The notes beneath the pieces were generated by a model. The model was not told the DNA's origin. It did no database searches and was given only the letters and a program-made list of their open reading frames with translations. Below, piece by piece: positions 16,932 through 25,352 of a stretch of DNA of 36,687 bases; within the stretch, counting starts at the first letter, position 1; each line of letters begins with the position of its first letter. The position numbers and the translations under genes were made by a program. This DNA comes from Tissierellia bacterium (lineage in GTDB: Bacteria > Bacillota > Clostridia > Tissierellales > Sedimentibacteraceae): positions 1-36,687 of the forward strand of contig JAAYRW010000013.1 in assembly GCA_012518555.1 (NCBI GenBank). Direction: 5' to 3'.

Positions 16932-18003
16932 TCAGGATATTACACCCTACCAGAATTTGTCAATATTAGTAATGGTTTCATTCGTACTTCAATCTATGTT
17001 AATGCCTATAATGCTTACAGAAATTGATGGGCCTACAGGATGGATTACGATTATAATAGCTGCAATATTGTTATATTTGCCTACAAGATTAATTAATAAA
17101 TCAATGAAAAACCATGAAGAAGATACAATTATAAGTATTTCGGATAAACTATTTCCTAAATATATAGCAAAAGCTATAGGAATATACTATATTCTTATGT
17201 TTTTAACCATAAACAGTTTGTTGATGAAAGACTTTGCAGAACAAATAAAATTAATGATGCTTTTTAGAAGTCCTTTAAGTACTATAATTATCGTAATTTT
17301 ATTAACTGCATCCTATGCAACTAAAAAAGGAATTCAGATAATTGCCAACATTACCAATATTGCTTTATTAGTAGCCTTAATACCATACCTACTTACCATA
17401 ATATTTTCTACTTATTATGCAGATTATTCTAATATTTTTCCTATATATCCAGCAGATATAGAAGGAGTTGTTAGGTCAATACCTTCTACTATGCTTAGCT
17501 TTTTAGGGTTTTCAGTATTGATGTTTTCTAACAGCCGAGTATCTGAAAAAGGAAAGAATTTTAGAACTAATAAATTATTTATTATAATTAGTTCATTCTT
17601 GTATATTGGAAGTTACTTGCTCATTATAGTTAAATTTGGAATGAAGGAAGCTGCAAACCTTGTTTGGCCCTTCGTTTCAATTATGAAATTTGTTAATATA
17701 CCGGGTTTTTTCTTCGAAAGTACGGAAATTGTAGGTCTTTGCTTTCAAATGATAGTAATTTTCACCAGTATATGTATTTTAGCCTATTTCACTAATTTAG
17801 CTATGCAGGAAACATTTAAAACTAAAGAAAATGGCTACTTTATATATATTCAAATACCTATTCTATACATAATGGCAGCAGCACTTCCAGGCATGTACAT
17901 GATGTTTCCCTATATACATATGCCTATCTACATCATAAGCGGATTAAACTTTTTAATTCCTATAATTGTTGCTTACCTGAGCAATAGAAAAAGAGCTACA
18001 TAG
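16924..18003 (+). CDS. gerKB: GerA-family spore germinant receptor subunit B (permease-like)
   Basis: A 359-residue GerAB/GerKB protein of the APC permease superfamily with about ten membrane segments, the subunit thought to bind the germinant. Typical segments are the opening QNLSILVMVSFVLQSML, YATKKGIQIIANITNI and VWPFVSIMKFVNIPGFFFES. Length equals the family norm (about 365 aa). It starts inside the end of gerKA with GAGAGG as its ribosome site, and gerKC follows after 12 bp, so the three subunits are made together. Confidence 0.92.
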   Translation: MFNQDITPYQNLSILVMVSFVLQSMLMPIMLTEIDGPTGWITIIIAAILLYLPTRLINKSMKNHEEDTIISISDKLFPKYIAKAIGIYYILMFLTINSLLMKDFAEQIKLMMLFRSPLSTIIIVILLTASYATKKGIQIIANITNIALLVALIPYLLTIIFSTYYADYSNIFPIYPADIEGVVRSIPSTMLSFLGFSVLMFSNSRVSEKGKNFRTNKLFIIISSFLYIGSYLLIIVKFGMKEAANLVWPFVSIMKFVNIPGFFFESTEIVGLCFQMIVIFTSICILAYFTNLAMQETFKTKENGYFIYIQIPILYIMAAALPGMYMMFPYIHMPIYIISGLNFLIPIIVAYLSNRKRAT

Positions 18004-18015
18004 GCGGAGGTTTAG

Positions 18016-19113
18016 ATGAAGAAGATTATACTATTACTATTAATATTACTAATATTACTTCTGTCCGCTTGTTGGGACAGTGTTGAAATAAATAAAAGAG
18101 AATACTTATTTGCTCTAGGAATTGACAAAGAAGGGGATGAACTGAAATTTACTTCTGAAATACCGAAAATTAACGAAGGAAGTGAAGATGAAAGATTAGT
18201 TAATTCAATGGAAAATAAAAGTTTTGCAGATTTCTACAACCTTAGCTATCTTCATTCTGAAAAAGTAATTTCCGACAGACTTATGCAAGTTATAGTACTA
18301 GGTGAAGAATTAGCAAGAGACTCAGAAACAGTAAAGAAAATATTTGACGAGATTCAAAGATCTCCTCAAATGAACCGTAGGGTAAAAATCTGTATAGCAA
18401 AAGGAAAGGCTGAAGAGATAATTAAGGCAGAAATACCTAGCAATCCCATAGTGGGGAGATTTTTAAGCGATATGTTAGTAAAATTAAAAAGAGAAAGCTA
18501 CCAGGATATATACACTTTCGATGAAGCAATACTTCACTTAGGTCAAAGAGGAAGTGCCCTAGTACCGGTAGTTGAAACTAACCAAGATAGTTTAAAAATA
18601 GAAAAAGCCGCAATAGTAAAAGAATATGAATTAGTAGGATTTTTGGAAACAGATGAATTAGAATGTGTAATGCTGCTATTAGACCCTACAAATGCAAATA
18701 TAAGAAATATCAACATTGAATTAGAGGACATTACCATGGCAATAGGAGCCGCAAATATAACTAAGACTGACAAAATCAATTTACAAGATGAAAAACTAAC
18801 TGTAGATTACTATATTACCCTTTACTGTTATGTAGATTCATTTATTATTGGAAACAATAGCTTAGAAGACAAAAACTTTTTAAATAAAGTAAAAGATGAA
18901 TCTATTAAAACAATTTCCCAAAGAACTACAGCCACTGTTGATAAACTTAAAAATATATACAAAGTGGATTTATTAAGAATCAATGATAAACTTTATAAAT
19001 ATCATAAAAAAGAGTATGAAAAAATAATGGATAAATACGATGAGGTATTTGCAGAAGCAAGTATTAAGGTCCATTACAATATGGAAATACTAAGCGTAGG
19101 ATTAGTAAAATAG
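18016..19113 (+). CDS. gerKC: GerA-family spore germinant receptor lipoprotein subunit C
   Basis: A 365-residue Ger(x)C lipoprotein. A lysine-led hydrophobic signal peptide ends in the lipobox LLSAC (Cys19), followed by the family opening WDSVEINKREYLFALGIDKEG. The C-terminal domain contains TATVDKLKNIYKVDLLRINDKLYKY, as in GerAC proteins. It would be lipid-anchored to the outer face of the inner spore membrane and complete the receptor. The ATG follows GGCGGAGG. Its last 30 bases hold a candidate -10 element for spoIIR. Confidence 0.92.
   Translation: MKKIILLLLILLILLLSACWDSVEINKREYLFALGIDKEGDELKFTSEIPKINEGSEDERLVNSMENKSFADFYNLSYLHSEKVISDRLMQVIVLGEELARDSETVKKIFDEIQRSPQMNRRVKICIAKGKAEEIIKAEIPSNPIVGRFLSDMLVKLKRESYQDIYTFDEAILHLGQRGSALVPVVETNQDSLKIEKAAIVKEYELVGFLETDELECVMLLLDPTNANIRNINIELEDITMAIGAANITKTDKINLQDEKLTVDYYITLYCYVDSFIIGNNSLEDKNFLNKVKDESIKTISQRTTATVDKLKNIYKVDLLRINDKLYKYHKKEYEKIMDKYDEVFAEASIKVHYNMEILSVGLVK
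19083..19092 (+). promoter_or_regulatory. Possible internal forespore -10 element before spoIIR
   Basis: GGAAATACTA, inside the end of gerKC, fits the sigma-F -10 pattern GGNRANANTR fully. The best -35 (GTATT at 19061) is 17 bp away instead of 15 and lacks the last A. It would start transcription about 20 bases before the spoIIR ATG. Weak without experimental support. Confidence 0.3.
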
Positions 19114-19121
19114 GAGGGAAA

Positions 19122-19820
19122 ATGCAATATTATAAGAAGATATTAATTTCAGCACTTTTAGTAGTTTTTGCAATTACAATTGCATATAGTGTTGAAGCTT
19201 ATACTACAATGGCTAAATTAAATAATAAGCTAATAAGACTTCATGTAGTGGCAAATTCTGATAGTGTCGACGATCAACAGTTGAAGTATAAAGTAAGAAA
19301 CCAAGTAATTACTAGCTTTAATGAAGAGTTTGAAAATGTCGGCTCTAAGGAGGAAAGTGAAAAAACAATTATTGAAAAAATCCATCTAATAAGGTCCCAG
19401 GCGGAAAAAGTAATAAAAGATGAAGGTTATGGCTATGATATAAGCGTATATTACGGAAATTATAAATTTCCTCGAAAGGTTTATGAAGAAATAGTTTTAC
19501 CAGAAGGCTATTACGATGCCGTCAGAATTGAAATAGGACAAGGGGAAGGCAATAACTGGTGGTGTGTAATGTTTCCACCCATGTGTTTCCTTGACTTTGG
19601 GAAAAATAAGGATCTAGCTGTAATTGACATAGAAACAGAAGAAAAACTTCAGGAAATATTAAGTCCTGAAGAAATAGAATCTATTAAAACAAAAAGAGGA
19701 ATAGAAAATATTAAATTAAAGTCAAAAATATTTGAATTTGTAGAAAAAGGAAGGGTAGAAAAAACAGGTATAACTGCAGCAAAGTACAATAATAATTATG
19801 CCATATCCCTTCCAAAATAA
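19122..19820 (+). CDS. spoIIR: Stage II sporulation protein R
   Basis: A 232-residue SpoIIR protein with an N-terminal signal segment (ISALLVVFAITIAYSVEAY) and the family core LIRLHVVANSDSVDDQQLKYKVRNQV. A second conserved stretch is GNWWCVMFPPMCFLD-like (NNWWCVMFPPMCFLD). In Bacillus it is made in the forespore under sigma-F, secreted into the intermembrane space, and triggers SpoIIGA to process pro-sigma-E in the mother cell. It lies 8 bp after gerKC with AGGAGGG. This placement in a germinant-receptor operon is unusual because SpoIIR is needed much earlier than receptors. Confidence 0.93.
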   Translation: MQYYKKILISALLVVFAITIAYSVEAYTTMAKLNNKLIRLHVVANSDSVDDQQLKYKVRNQVITSFNEEFENVGSKEESEKTIIEKIHLIRSQAEKVIKDEGYGYDISVYYGNYKFPRKVYEEIVLPEGYYDAVRIEIGQGEGNNWWCVMFPPMCFLDFGKNKDLAVIDIETEEKLQEILSPEEIESIKTKRGIENIKLKSKIFEFVEKGRVEKTGITAAKYNNNYAISLPK

Positions 19821-19828
19821 GCAGGGCT

Positions 19829-19860
19829 AAGGGCTAAGGTTAATATTCCACCTTACCCTT
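19829..19860. terminator. Weak hairpin between convergent spoIIR and amidohydrolase genes
   Basis: AAGGG-ct-AAGGT pairs with ACCTT-a-CCCTT around a 9-base loop, at the 19-bp junction of the two convergent genes and running into the end of the amidohydrolase gene. There is no clear T-run on either side, so its role as a terminator is uncertain. Confidence 0.3.
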
Positions 19861-21147
19861 TCCCTTGCCTCTAAGCAAAATATTTTCTTGAATTCTTTTT
19901 ACATTTTCTAATATATTGGGAACATTTGCTTTTAACTTTCCATCATACTTTAGAAATTCTCCCTCAACCATTGTACATTTGATATTTTCTGCAGTTGAAC
20001 TGTAAATAATTGAAGTAAGTTCATTATATAAGGGGAAAGTTGTTACTTGATTTAAATCCCATATTAATAAATCAGCACTATATCCTTCTTTAATTTTTCC
20101 CGTATTAAAGTTTAAGGCTCTATGTCCATCCATTAATTTTTTCCAAATATCTTCTACTTTAAAATCCACTGGATTATCAGTTAAAAACTTTCCATTAAGT
20201 GCGAAAAGTCGTGCTTGTTCTAAAGGACTTAGTGTATTTGAGCTGGCAGCTCCATCTGTTCCAAAAGAATAATTAATTGAATCTTTTAATTTATATATAT
20301 TTCCCTTACCCATACTTAACTTCATATAGGTTTTAGGGCTTAAGGCGAAAAATGTTTTATCATTTAAATATTTTAAATCTTCCTCAGTAAGCCATAGACC
20401 GTGGGCAATAATAGTATTAAGAGTAAATCCTCCACTTTCATACAAAACTTCAAAAGGAGTTTTTCCCGTAAGCTTTATACTGTCTTCTACTTGCTCCTTA
20501 GTTTCAGATAGATGAATATGTATGCCAACATTTAACTCTTTTGCAGCATTAATTATTTCTGTTAACTTTTCTGCAGGACATGTATAGGGTGCGTGAGGTC
20601 CTAAGCGTAAGCCAATTCTTTCGTTTTTTCCTTTATATTTTTTTACAAATTCTATAGAGTCCTTTAATTGTTTTTCATAATCATCTGCAAGACCGAATAT
20701 ATTGGTGGCTATATCTGCTCTTATACCTATATCTTCAACTGCTTTGTAAACAAATTCCTGAAAGAAATAATGATCTGCAAATGCTGTAACACCGTTATTG
20801 ATCATTTCAGCTGCAGCTAAGTAAGTTCCCCAATAAACATCCTCTCCTACCAACTTACTTTCGTAAGGAAATATTCTTTCGTTAAACCAATTTTCGATTG
20901 AAATATCTTCAGCTATCCCCTTCATTATATTCATTGGAGAATGGGTGTGAAGATTAACAAAACTAGGGCTAATGTAATATCCAGTACAGTCAATTTCTTC
21001 ATAGCCATCAATTACTTGGTCGGTAACTTTTTCTATTTTCCCTTCAGAAATATAGATATTTCTACTTTCTGAAACAAGTCCGTTTTCATCGATAATTTTT
21101 CCATTTTTCAATAAAATTTTATTTGATTTATCTGCTAGTATTTTCAT
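19840..21147 (-). CDS. Amidohydrolase, MtaD/SAH-deaminase-like
   Basis: A 435-residue metal-dependent amidohydrolase of the TRZ/ATZ - methylthioadenosine/S-adenosylhomocysteine deaminase group, usually 420-440 aa. Metal ligands are visible: His67/His69 in VNLHTHSPMN, the histidine of HIHLSETKEQ, IIAHGLWL, and the aspartate of FGTDGAASSN. The Glu of LSETK is the usual catalytic acid/base. It would deaminate a purine-type or related cyclic amine; the exact substrate is not decided by the sequence. The gene is 9 bp behind a sigma-54 regulator on the same strand, so regulator and enzyme form a two-gene unit. The start ATG has AAGGAGC upstream. Confidence 0.87.
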   Translation of the reverse strand: MKILADKSNKILLKNGKIIDENGLVSESRNIYISEGKIEKVTDQVIDGYEEIDCTGYYISPSFVNLHTHSPMNIMKGIAEDISIENWFNERIFPYESKLVGEDVYWGTYLAAAEMINNGVTAFADHYFFQEFVYKAVEDIGIRADIATNIFGLADDYEKQLKDSIEFVKKYKGKNERIGLRLGPHAPYTCPAEKLTEIINAAKELNVGIHIHLSETKEQVEDSIKLTGKTPFEVLYESGGFTLNTIIAHGLWLTEEDLKYLNDKTFFALSPKTYMKLSMGKGNIYKLKDSINYSFGTDGAASSNTLSPLEQARLFALNGKFLTDNPVDFKVEDIWKKLMDGHRALNFNTGKIKEGYSADLLIWDLNQVTTFPLYNELTSIIYSSTAENIKCTMVEGEFLKYDGKLKANVPNILENVKRIQENILLRGKGKGKVEY

Positions 21148-21156
21148 ATAAGCTCC

Positions 21157-22557
21157 TTAAAACTGTATTTCTAATTTTTTTATTTTATATTGAAGTGTTT
21201 GCCTTGGAACACTTATTAATTTTGCAGCCTTTGTAATATTGTAGTCAGTCTGTTCTAAGGCAGAAGTAATTATTTCTCTTTCAACTTTTTCAACGGCTAA
21301 ATTTAAAGGTTGAATACTTCCGTTACCAAAAATGTCGCTTTTTTTTGGTTGAAAGTTTTTAAATTGGAAAGGAAGATGTTCTTCCCTTATAATTTCTCCA
21401 TCGTATAATGATATAGCACTTTCAATTGCGTGTTCTAACTCTCTGACGTTGCCAGGCCATGGATACTCCATAAATATATCCATTACTTCCTTTGAAATGC
21501 CATTAAAAAACTTATTACATTTTTCGTTATATTTTTTTATAAAGTGATCTACTAAAAGAGGTATATCTTCCCTTCTTTTAGCAAGGTCTGGGATTACTAA
21601 AGTTATAACATTTAACCTAAAGAATAAATCCTGTCTTAATTGCTTGCTTTCTACCACTGTTCTTATATCCGTATTAATGGCAGATATAATTCTTACATCT
21701 ACGTCTGTAGTTTTAACTGAGCCTACTCTCCTAACTCGGCCGTCTTGAATTACCCTAAGTAACTTAGTTTGAAGTTCTAATGGCATGGAATTTATCTCGT
21801 CTAAAAACAAAGTTCCTCCATCGGCTAGTTCAAATAAGCCAGGTCTATTTTCAGCTCCCGTAAAACTTCCCTTTACAGAACCAAACAATATACTTTCCAA
21901 AAGATTGTTAGGAAGTGCCGCACAGTTTTGAGCAATGAAGGGTTTATGTTTTCTTTCGCTGGAATTATGAATTGACTGAACAAACAGTTCTTTTCCTGTT
22001 CCCGTACTTCCTGCAACCATAACAGGAGAATCTGATAGAGCAGCTTTAAGACCCAAAGATTTAAGTTTAAGCATTTCTTTATTTTGACCAATTATATCCA
22101 AAAAATTAAATTTAGCCATGGGCTTAGAGTTCTTTTTTGTTTCCGTATTAACATCATACAGCTCCTTTTGCAAGTTTACAATTCTTTCAGACAATTCTCT
22201 TACTTTAGTCATATTTCTGGAAACTTCCAAAGCACCTATAACTTTATTATTATAAAATATCGGAATAGTTGAGTTTAATGTAGAAATTTTGACACCCTTA
22301 TAATTGACAAAATTTTGTTCAACATCGTACAAGGGCTTGCCTGTTTTTAAAACTTTAAGAAGTGTACTGGTTTCAAAAGTAAGTGAAGGATAGACTTCAA
22401 GTATATGCCTACCTATGGTTTTTTCTGCATCAATCTCATCTAATTGCTTTGCCGAAGGATTGTAATATACAATTTTACCACTTGCATCAACTATGTGAAT
22501 TCCATCATTTATAATCTCTATAGCTTCTATCAATGCATCAAAATATTTAATATCCAT
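21157..22557 (-). CDS. PAS-domain sigma-54-interacting regulator (RocR-like)
   Basis: An enhancer-binding protein of 466 residues from the ATG at 22557, which has GGAGAAGG upstream; the track start at 22593 lacks one. The N-terminal PAS domain (about 5-115) contains DGIHIVDASGKIVYYNPSA. The AAA+ domain follows, with Walker A GSTGTGKELF, the loop GSFTGA (a serine variant of the canonical GAFTGA), Walker B GGTLFLDEINSMP and RQDLFFRLNV. The C-terminal Fis-type helix-turn-helix is NITKAAKLISVPRQTLQYKI. The domain order resembles RocR-type regulators of amino-acid or amine catabolism. Its neighbour amidohydrolase is the obvious candidate target, though no sigma-54 promoter stands between them. Confidence 0.9.
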   Translation of the reverse strand: MDIKYFDALIEAIEIINDGIHIVDASGKIVYYNPSAKQLDEIDAEKTIGRHILEVYPSLTFETSTLLKVLKTGKPLYDVEQNFVNYKGVKISTLNSTIPIFYNNKVIGALEVSRNMTKVRELSERIVNLQKELYDVNTETKKNSKPMAKFNFLDIIGQNKEMLKLKSLGLKAALSDSPVMVAGSTGTGKELFVQSIHNSSERKHKPFIAQNCAALPNNLLESILFGSVKGSFTGAENRPGLFELADGGTLFLDEINSMPLELQTKLLRVIQDGRVRRVGSVKTTDVDVRIISAINTDIRTVVESKQLRQDLFFRLNVITLVIPDLAKRREDIPLLVDHFIKKYNEKCNKFFNGISKEVMDIFMEYPWPGNVRELEHAIESAISLYDGEIIREEHLPFQFKNFQPKKSDIFGNGSIQPLNLAVEKVEREIITSALEQTDYNITKAAKLISVPRQTLQYKIKKLEIQF

Positions 22558-22570
22558 AACCTTCTCCTCT

Positions 22571-22608
22571 GTGCCGAATATCAAGCGCACCATGCCGAAA
22601 ATTAAGCG
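22571..22608. repeat. 21-bp-period direct repeat upstream of the RocR-like regulator
   Basis: Two copies of TGCCGAAWATYAAGCG lie 21 bp apart (from 22572 and from 22593), about two helical turns, just upstream of the regulator start on the minus strand. They could be an operator for autoregulation or the leftover end of a mobile element. The sequence alone does not decide. Confidence 0.6.
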
Positions 22609-22640
22609 ACATCGTTCGTCTTTTCATCTATCAAGATTGA

Positions 22641-23060
22641 TTAAAAAATATCAATATTTAACTTGGTATAGATTTCTTCTAAACTTGCAAATATGATTTT
22701 GTATTCAATATATACACTACCCTTGCCTTCTTCATTTAACTTATTGTCGTAAAGGATAGTAATAAACTCCAAATCAAAGTTACCATAGGGAGTAGTATAT
22801 AAATTATTATAGCTAACTCCTTCTTCAAATTCCATTTTTGTAGAATAAACACCAACCTTAGTCATTAACATTTTATTTTTATATATTTTTAATCTGGTAC
22901 GACTTCCCTCTTGCTCTGTCATAGTACTATCATCGTAATTTATAACAAAACATTCATCTAGTTTTTCTAAACTTGCCTCTGTAAGCAGTTCAATAACATC
23001 TTCATTGCCTGCTTGGTCAATAGTTTGGCTAGTGTTTATTCTAACCTTTACATTTTCCAT
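22641..23060 (-). CDS. DUF1934 (YwiB-like) beta-barrel protein
   Basis: A 139-residue protein of the DUF1934/YwiB family, small lipocalin-like beta-barrels of unknown function. Recognisable features are the opening VRINTSQTIDQAGNEDVIELLTE, the central YDDSTMTEQEGSRTRLKIY and the end of the barrel YIEYKIIFA. It follows murI by 13 bp on the minus strand behind AAGGAGATAGT, so the two are probably co-transcribed. The protein is predicted cytoplasmic, with no signal or membrane segment. Confidence 0.85.
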   Translation of the reverse strand: MENVKVRINTSQTIDQAGNEDVIELLTEASLEKLDECFVINYDDSTMTEQEGSRTRLKIYKNKMLMTKVGVYSTKMEFEEGVSYNNLYTTPYGNFDLEFITILYDNKLNEEGKGSVYIEYKIIFASLEEIYTKLNIDIF

Positions 23061-23073
23061 ACTATCTCCTTTT

Positions 23074-23880
23074 TTAAAGATTATCTATTGCTATTTTATA
23101 AAGATTATCAATTTCTTTTTTTAGAAAGTTTCCGCCTATTCTTCTTAATTTTTCCGGAGCATCACTTACGTAGTATTCATATTTTGGATTTCCTTTAAAT
23201 TCATTTAGAAGATTTTTCTCTTTTAAAAGACTTTTTAAATCTTTAGCCGTTTCAAAGGCAGGATTAATTAATTTTACATTAGGACCTACTACTTTTTTAA
23301 TAGTATACCTAAGTATGGGATAGTGAGTACAGCCTAAAACTAAAGAATCTACCTGGTGTTCCGTCAATTCTGTCAAGTATTTTTCTGCTGTTAATTCTGC
23401 CACCTGAGAATATTCCCATCCTTCTTCTACAATAGGAACGAAAAGAGGGCAGGGTATACCTATTACTTCTGCACTATGGAGAAATTCCATAATTTTATTT
23501 TGGTAAGCATTGCTGTTTATAGTGGCAGTAGTACCTATAACTCCGATTTTACCGTTAGATGTAGCCTTAGACGCACTTCTGGCACCTGGCTCTATAACTC
23601 CTATAACAGGAATATCAAAATTATCTTTTAAGTCCTCAAGAGCTATGGAACTTGCTGTATTGCAAGCAACTACAATAGTTTTAACGTTTTTACTTTTTAA
23701 AAATCTAGAGCATTGTTGAGCATACTTTTTAATCGTTTGCTCTGACTTAGAGCCGTAGGGAATTCTTGCGGTATCCCCTAAATAAATTATATCCTCATAG
23801 GGAAGCTGTTCTATTACTTCCCTCATAACTGTCAAGCCTCCTACACCAGAGTCAAATATTCCAATTGGTCTATCGTCCAT
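23074..23880 (-). CDS. murI: Glutamate racemase
   Basis: A 268-residue glutamate racemase supplying D-glutamate for peptidoglycan. The family landmarks are IGIFDSGVGGLTVMREV (with the conserved Asp10), the first catalytic cysteine in VVACNTASS, the second in LGCTHYPIL, and GVIEPGARSA. Length is normal. The ATG follows GGAAGG, with a sigma-A promoter about 40 bp upstream. It heads a short minus-strand unit with the DUF1934 gene. Confidence 0.96.
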   Translation of the reverse strand: MDDRPIGIFDSGVGGLTVMREVIEQLPYEDIIYLGDTARIPYGSKSEQTIKKYAQQCSRFLKSKNVKTIVVACNTASSIALEDLKDNFDIPVIGVIEPGARSASKATSNGKIGVIGTTATINSNAYQNKIMEFLHSAEVIGIPCPLFVPIVEEGWEYSQVAELTAEKYLTELTEHQVDSLVLGCTHYPILRYTIKKVVGPNVKLINPAFETAKDLKSLLKEKNLLNEFKGNPKYEYYVSDAPEKLRRIGGNFLKKEIDNLYKIAIDNL

Positions 23881-23913
23881 TTTACACCTTCCAAATTACT
23901 AATCTTTAAATAT

Positions 23914-23943
23914 ATTATACTATAACTATCAAATATGTGCTAA
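23914..23943 (-). promoter_or_regulatory. Sigma-A promoter of murI
   Basis: On the minus strand TTAGCA (23938-23943) and a perfect TATAAT (23914-23919) are 18 bp apart. This would start transcription near 23907, about 27 bases before the murI ATG. Confidence 0.65.
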
Positions 23944-23952
23944 CTATAATTT

Positions 23953-24006
23953 GGGGACCTTCCTCTGACCTCAAAGACTATTCCTAAAGAAAGAGCTGTG
24001 TCCCCC
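23953..24006 (-). repeat. REP-like palindromic element (copy B, inverted)
   Basis: Read on the minus strand it runs GGGGACACAGCTCTTT to GAGGAAGGTCCCC and aligns closely with the element at 9683-9738 and more loosely with 29386-29443. It has the same GGGGACA/GTCCCC ends and a shared CTTTGA core. Confidence 0.7.
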
Positions 24007-24145
24007 GCCTTATTCTACCGCTATTATATCAAAAAACCACTTATGGAGCAAGACAAAAGCTGAATTTTTGGCACTTAACTAAATATTCCAAAAACAAGAA
24101 CTCTGAAAACGTTGCAAAATAGCCAATTACATTTTTGTGGATAGT

Positions 24146-24161
24146 TGGCATGAATATTGCA
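24146..24161 (+). promoter_or_regulatory. Sigma-54 (-24/-12) promoter of the lysine-fermentation operon
   Basis: TGGCATGAATATTGCA fits TGGCAYRNNNNTTGCW at every defined position. It lies about 75 bases before the kdd ATG and inside the false N-terminal extension of the ORF-track entry, so it also fixes the start. It is nearly the same as the thiolase-operon promoter. Confidence 0.87.
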
Positions 24162-24233
24162 AATATATTGTTGAATGCACCCAATTTAACACCCATTAAT
24201 AAACCCATTAAAGATTTGATTTTAGGAGGAACT

Positions 24234-25274
24234 ATGATTAAAAAAGGAAACCCTTATGGAACACACAGGGTAATAGAACCTAAAGGTATATTACCTCAAC
24301 CGGCATTAAAGATTGATAATACAATGGAGATTTACGACAACGAAATACTTATCAATGTACAAACACTAAATATTGACTCTGCAAGCTTTACACAAATTAG
24401 AGATCAAGCAGGCGGCCAGGAAGAGAAAATTAAAGAAATTATGATGGGTATCGTTGCCGAAAGAGGGAAACATCAAAACCCTGTAACAGGTTCAGGCGGA
24501 ATACTAATAGGTAATGTAGAAGAAATAGGCCCTGCTCTAGAAGGAAAAACTGACCTAAAAGTTGGAGACAAATTAGCAACATTAGTTTCACTATCACTAA
24601 CTCCATTAAAATTGGAGAAAATTACAACAGTTAGACAGGAAATAGATCAAGTCGATGTAGTAGGTAAAGCAATTTTGTTTGAAAGTGGAATTTATGCAAA
24701 ACTTCCCGACGATATACCGGAAAATCTTGCAATGTCAGTTTTAGACGTAGCTGGTGCACCTGCACAAACTCAAAGATGGGTTAAAGAGGGAGACACGGTA
24801 TTAGTAGTTGGCGGTGGTGGGAAATCAGGTTTACTATGCTTGTATGAAGCAAAGAAAAAAGTAGGTCCCAATGGAAAAGTAATTTGCTTAGCTCGTAGAG
24901 ATGAATCTCTTAATATGGTTAAGGAACTGGGAATAGCTGATGCTTTTGTAAAAGCAGATGGTACAAATGCAATTGAAGTATATGAGAAAATTATGGAAGC
25001 AACAGACGGAGAATTATGTGACGTAGTTATAAGCTGTGTATCGAGAGAAAACTGTGAAATGTCTGCAATACTTGCAACAAAGGACGAAGGTATTGTATAC
25101 TTCTTCAGTATGGCAACAAGTTTTACAAAGGCAGCGCTAGGTGCCGAAGGTGTAGGCAAGGATGTTAATATGATTGTAGGAAACGGATACACCAAAGGCC
25201 ATGCAGATATAGCATTACAAATAATGAGAGAGCACAAAGGTTTAAGAGATTTATTCACAAAACTCTATGCATAA
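24234..25274 (+). CDS. kdd: L-erythro-3,5-diaminohexanoate dehydrogenase
   Basis: A 346-residue enzyme oxidising L-erythro-3,5-diaminohexanoate to 5-amino-3-oxohexanoate with NAD(P)+, the third step of lysine fermentation. The N-terminus KGNPYGTHRVIEPKGILPQPA and the segment AERGKHQNPVTGSGG are characteristic of Kdd. The dinucleotide fold shows VLVVGGGGKSGLLCLYEA (about 187-204). I start it at the ATG at 24234 with AGGAGGAACT; the upstream 33 codons in the track are promoter DNA. It is the first gene of the operon and lies directly before kamA. The kce gene, often its neighbour, is not here. Confidence 0.93.
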   Translation: MIKKGNPYGTHRVIEPKGILPQPALKIDNTMEIYDNEILINVQTLNIDSASFTQIRDQAGGQEEKIKEIMMGIVAERGKHQNPVTGSGGILIGNVEEIGPALEGKTDLKVGDKLATLVSLSLTPLKLEKITTVRQEIDQVDVVGKAILFESGIYAKLPDDIPENLAMSVLDVAGAPAQTQRWVKEGDTVLVVGGGGKSGLLCLYEAKKKVGPNGKVICLARRDESLNMVKELGIADAFVKADGTNAIEVYEKIMEATDGELCDVVISCVSRENCEMSAILATKDEGIVYFFSMATSFTKAALGAEGVGKDVNMIVGNGYTKGHADIALQIMREHKGLRDLFTKLYA

Positions 25275-25287
25275 GTAAGTCTGAAAT

Positions 25288-25322
25288 AAGCTATGCCATC
25301 CCACTTGTTGGGATGCTAGCTT
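25288..25322. other. Intercistronic hairpin between kdd and kamA
   Basis: AAGCTA-tgc-CATCCCA and TGGGATG-c-TAGCTT form a two-part stem with a 5-base loop. No T-run follows, so it is more likely an mRNA-stability or processing element separating kdd from kamA than a terminator. Confidence 0.6.
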
Positions 25323-25352
25323 GTTTAAATTATTTAAGGAGGTAATAATAAC

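Larger units (their letters stand above)
23881..24233. other. Divergent intergenic region between murI and kdd
   Basis: This 353-bp gap holds the murI promoter (minus, 23914-23943), a REP-like element (23953-24006) and the kdd sigma-54 promoter (24146-24161). Between 24010 and 24140 an activator site for the sigma-54 promoter would be expected; I see only GCAAAATAGC near 24112, partly like the GCAAAANTGC half of the thiolase sites. No ORF or riboswitch-like structure is apparent. Confidence 0.6.

Noticed and set aside
22575-22605. Sigma-54 promoter upstream of the RocR-like regulator
   Set aside because: CGGCATGGTGCGCTTG has GGCA but no TTGC at the -12 position, so it fails the essential half.
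24135-24233. 33-codon N-terminal extension of kdd in the ORF track
   Set aside because: It contains the sigma-54 promoter, lacks a ribosome site and is not like Kdd; the ATG at 24234 has AGGAGGAACT.
23881-24233. Lysine or cobalamin riboswitch before the lysine operon
   Set aside because: No long conserved stem or B12-box-like sequence is visible, and the sigma-54 start site leaves only about 60 bases of leader.
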